NCBI GenBank assembly: GCA_937915975.1
Contig: CALGGL010000392.1
Span: 1 to 7,712, forward strand
From: an uncultured Lachnospiraceae bacterium
GTDB taxonomy: Bacteria; Bacillota; Clostridia; Lachnospirales; Lachnospiraceae
Direction: 5' to 3'
DNA length: 7,712 nucleotides
The notes under the pieces are model-generated. The model was not told the origin of the DNA. It ran no database searches and saw nothing but the letters and a program-made list of their open reading frames with translations. Shown here piece after piece: positions 6,324-7,712 of this stretch. Position numbers and translations under genes: made by a program. Position 1 is the stretch's first letter. Each line of letters begins with the position of its first letter.

Positions 6324-7016
6324 ATGACACACGGGAACCTGCATCAGCTCATCCTCGACAACAAATGGGAACAGCTCTGTTCTGTATTTGCTGCCATGAG
6401 CCATACCGACTTCCGCCGGGCAGAAAGTTTCATCCGTACCACCGTCCTGCCCCAGCTGCCAAACGAAGCCTTCTGGGAAACACTCCTGCACCTTGTCAGG
6501 TTCCGCCGGCAGGCATTTCTCAGCGGCGTGCTTTCCATCGCACACCTTGCCCAAGACGGCACACTCGATTTCCGCTCCCCCCACGCCGCAGCCCTGGCCG
6601 CACACCTGCAGCAGACACACCCTGCATCCATCCTGAAAGTGGTCAACATGATGTTGCCACTGCTGCAGACCGAACAGCAGGCGACGGCACTCTTCCATAC
6701 CTTCCACATTGACGACCACCGGCAACGCATCATGGTACTGCTCAAGGTCGAATCCGAGCTATCCTACTACCTGCTTTTCAACACACTACGCCACCAGGCC
6801 GACAACCGCAAGTTGGCCTTGGACTGCTGCCGCTACATCATTCGCCGAAACAATGACATGGCATATAACATGGCAGCCCTGCTCCAGGCATACTTCGGTC
6901 TGCACGAACTGCGCGGACAGTTCTCCCTGCATATCGAACCCTACGAGCTCTCCTCCCTGGACCGTGGGCAGCAGACCTTCTACCATATTCTTCACGGCAA
7001 ACGCCCCACTATATAA
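6324..7016 (+). CDS. Unrecognised 230-aa protein upstream of xseA, Bacteroidales type
   Basis: I do not recognise the family. The 230-aa product begins MTHGNLHQLILDNKWEQL and has no signal peptide, no transmembrane segment and no clear catalytic motif. It looks all-helical: amphipathic stretches rich in Leu, His, Gln and Arg (such as ALAAHLQQTHPASILKVVNMMLPLL and LALDCCRYIIRRNNDMAYNMAALLQAYFGL) suggest a soluble helical-repeat fold. The frame opens after TAA 6297-6299 and ATG 6324 is its first start. There is no Shine-Dalgarno sequence, which is normal in Bacteroidetes. Codon use is GC-rich (CTG, CTC, GCC, CGC), like xseA and unlike everything left of 6290. It ends 17 bp before xseA in the same direction, so the two are probably co-transcribed. 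A role linked to exonuclease VII or repair is only a guess from position. Confidence 0.72.
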   Translation: MTHGNLHQLILDNKWEQLCSVFAAMSHTDFRRAESFIRTTVLPQLPNEAFWETLLHLVRFRRQAFLSGVLSIAHLAQDGTLDFRSPHAAALAAHLQQTHPASILKVVNMMLPLLQTEQQATALFHTFHIDDHRQRIMVLLKVESELSYYLLFNTLRHQADNRKLALDCCRYIIRRNNDMAYNMAALLQAYFGLHELRGQFSLHIEPYELSSLDRGQQTFYHILHGKRPTI

Positions 7017-7033
7017 TTATATTCGTACCATCC

Positions 7034-7712
7034 ATGCCCCACCTCTCACTCTTCGAACTCAACACCCTCGTGCGCCAGACCATCGACCTCACCTTCGCCA
7101 ACAGTTACTGGCTACAGGCTGAACTCAGCGAGGTACGCGAAGGACGCGGCCACTGCTACCTGGAATTTGTGCAGAAAGACGCCCGCAGCAACGGTCTCAT
7201 TGCCAAGGCGCGCGGGCAAGTGTGGGCAAGCCGCTGGGCCATGCTGAGCCCATATTTCATACGCACCACCGGGCAGCGTCTGTCCCCCGGTATGCAAGTG
7301 CTTGTCCAGGTGCAAGTCACCTTCCACGAATTATACGGCTATGCACTCAACGTCATTGACATAGACCCCACCTACACCCTGGGCGACATCGCCCGGAGGC
7401 GTCAGGAGATACTGCACGCCCTGAAGGCAGAGGGTGTTGACAGGATGAATAAGGAACTGCCCCTGCCCATGCTGCTGCAGCGCATTGCCGTCATCTCCTC
7501 ACCCACGGCAGCAGGCTATGAAGACTTCTGCAATCAGCTGCAATCCAACAAACAGAGCCTCTTCTTCCAGACTCGTCTCTTCCCCGCCACCATGCAGGGC
7601 GAAGGGGTGGAACAAAGCGTCATCAGCGCACTCAACGCCATTGCCGCGCATGTGGAAGACTGGGACATCGTCGTCATCATCCGGGGTGGAGGCTCCACCT
7701 CCGACCTCTCCG
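7034..7712 (+). CDS. xseA: Exonuclease VII large subunit, N-terminal 226 residues, cut by the window edge
   Basis: Catalytic subunit of exonuclease VII, which with several small XseB subunits degrades single-stranded DNA from both ends in repair and recombination. I translated from ATG 7034; the frame is open to the last base. Residues about 5-115 form the OB-fold DNA-binding domain (LSLFELNTLVRQTIDLTFAN, then WLQAELSEVREGRGHCYLEF and GMQVLVQVQVTFHELYGYAL). The nuclease domain starts near 150 with LLQRIAVISSPTAAGYEDF, then RLFPATMQGEGVEQSVISAL and DIVVIIRGGGSTSDLS (211-226), which carries the conserved RGGGS motif. The AGYEDFCNQL wording is typical of Bacteroidetes XseA as I recall it. About half of the protein is present; later catalytic residues and any xseB lie to the right. 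No Shine-Dalgarno sequence precedes the ATG. Confidence 0.95.
   Translation, partial: MPHLSLFELNTLVRQTIDLTFANSYWLQAELSEVREGRGHCYLEFVQKDARSNGLIAKARGQVWASRWAMLSPYFIRTTGQRLSPGMQVLVQVQVTFHELYGYALNVIDIDPTYTLGDIARRRQEILHALKAEGVDRMNKELPLPMLLQRIAVISSPTAAGYEDFCNQLQSNKQSLFFQTRLFPATMQGEGVEQSVISALNAIAAHVEDWDIVVIIRGGGSTSDLS

Noticed and set aside
6104..6712. A 202-aa plus-strand frame beginning MVMIGVMAYSG
   Set aside because: Only the part to about 6286 resembles a protein (FtsX-like permease). The rest is Pro/Arg/His-rich out-of-frame reading of the 6324-7016 gene, so it is a junction artefact.
6315..6995. Minus-strand and alternative plus-strand frames in the GC-rich part
   Set aside because: Shadows of the 230-aa gene; GC-rich DNA has few stops, and only the 6324-7016 frame has sensible codon use and composition.
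1..7712. CRISPR array, tRNA/rRNA genes, transposase, phage genes or toxin-antitoxin pair
   Set aside because: No regularly spaced repeats, tRNA-like cloverleaf, rRNA stretch, transposase motif or paired small toxin/antitoxin genes were seen on either strand.

Overview
The window looks like three pieces of DNA with different origins. Positions 1 to about 6070 are moderately AT-rich DNA from an anaerobic Firmicute, most likely a clostridium of the Lachnospiraceae type. The signs are strong AGGAGG ribosome binding sites, a pyruvate formate-lyase, a lone redox-disulfide (DUF1858) protein and a MecA adaptor. About 6071-6286 is much more AT-rich (11 G+C of 60 at 6181-6240) and encodes only the start of an FtsX-like ABC permease. 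From about 6295 to the end the DNA is GC-rich (42 G+C of 60 at 6541-6600) and looks like Bacteroidales: it has a TAnnTTTG promoter element, no obvious Shine-Dalgarno sequences, and a Bacteroidetes-like exonuclease VII large subunit.

Layout. On the minus strand, 1-1369 is the N-terminal 456 residues of pyruvate formate-lyase; the C-terminus lies beyond the left edge. The 351-bp divergent region 1370-1720 holds a near-consensus pfl promoter surrounded by three TTGTATAC boxes, plus a separate extended -10 promoter facing right. The rightward genes are a DUF1858 protein (1721-1948), a Bax-inhibitor-1-like seven-helix membrane protein with an Asn/Tyr-rich N-terminal extension (1986-2975), and a complete transketolase (3042-5033). 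No terminator is visible between them, so they may be one operon. It ends at a bidirectional terminator inside a 146-bp palindromic element (5045-5190). Converging on it is mecA (minus strand, 5199-5966).

Right of mecA come a truncated permease fragment with no start or end, then an unrecognised 230-aa protein (6324-7016) and, 17 bp later, the first 226 residues of XseA (7034 to the window edge).

How the genes fit together. The left part is anaerobic central carbon metabolism (pyruvate to acetyl-CoA plus formate; non-oxidative pentose phosphate pathway) with a small redox protein, and MecA for ClpC-dependent proteolysis. The right part is a DNA-repair locus from another phylum. The abrupt, gene-breaking changes near 6070 and 6290 are explained most simply by a metagenomic assembly chimera, with recent transfer as the less likely alternative. 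I see no CRISPR array, transposase, tRNA or rRNA, and no convincing new multi-gene system. The most unusual single items are the Asn-rich BI-1-like protein, the pfl operator array and the palindromic element around the terminator.
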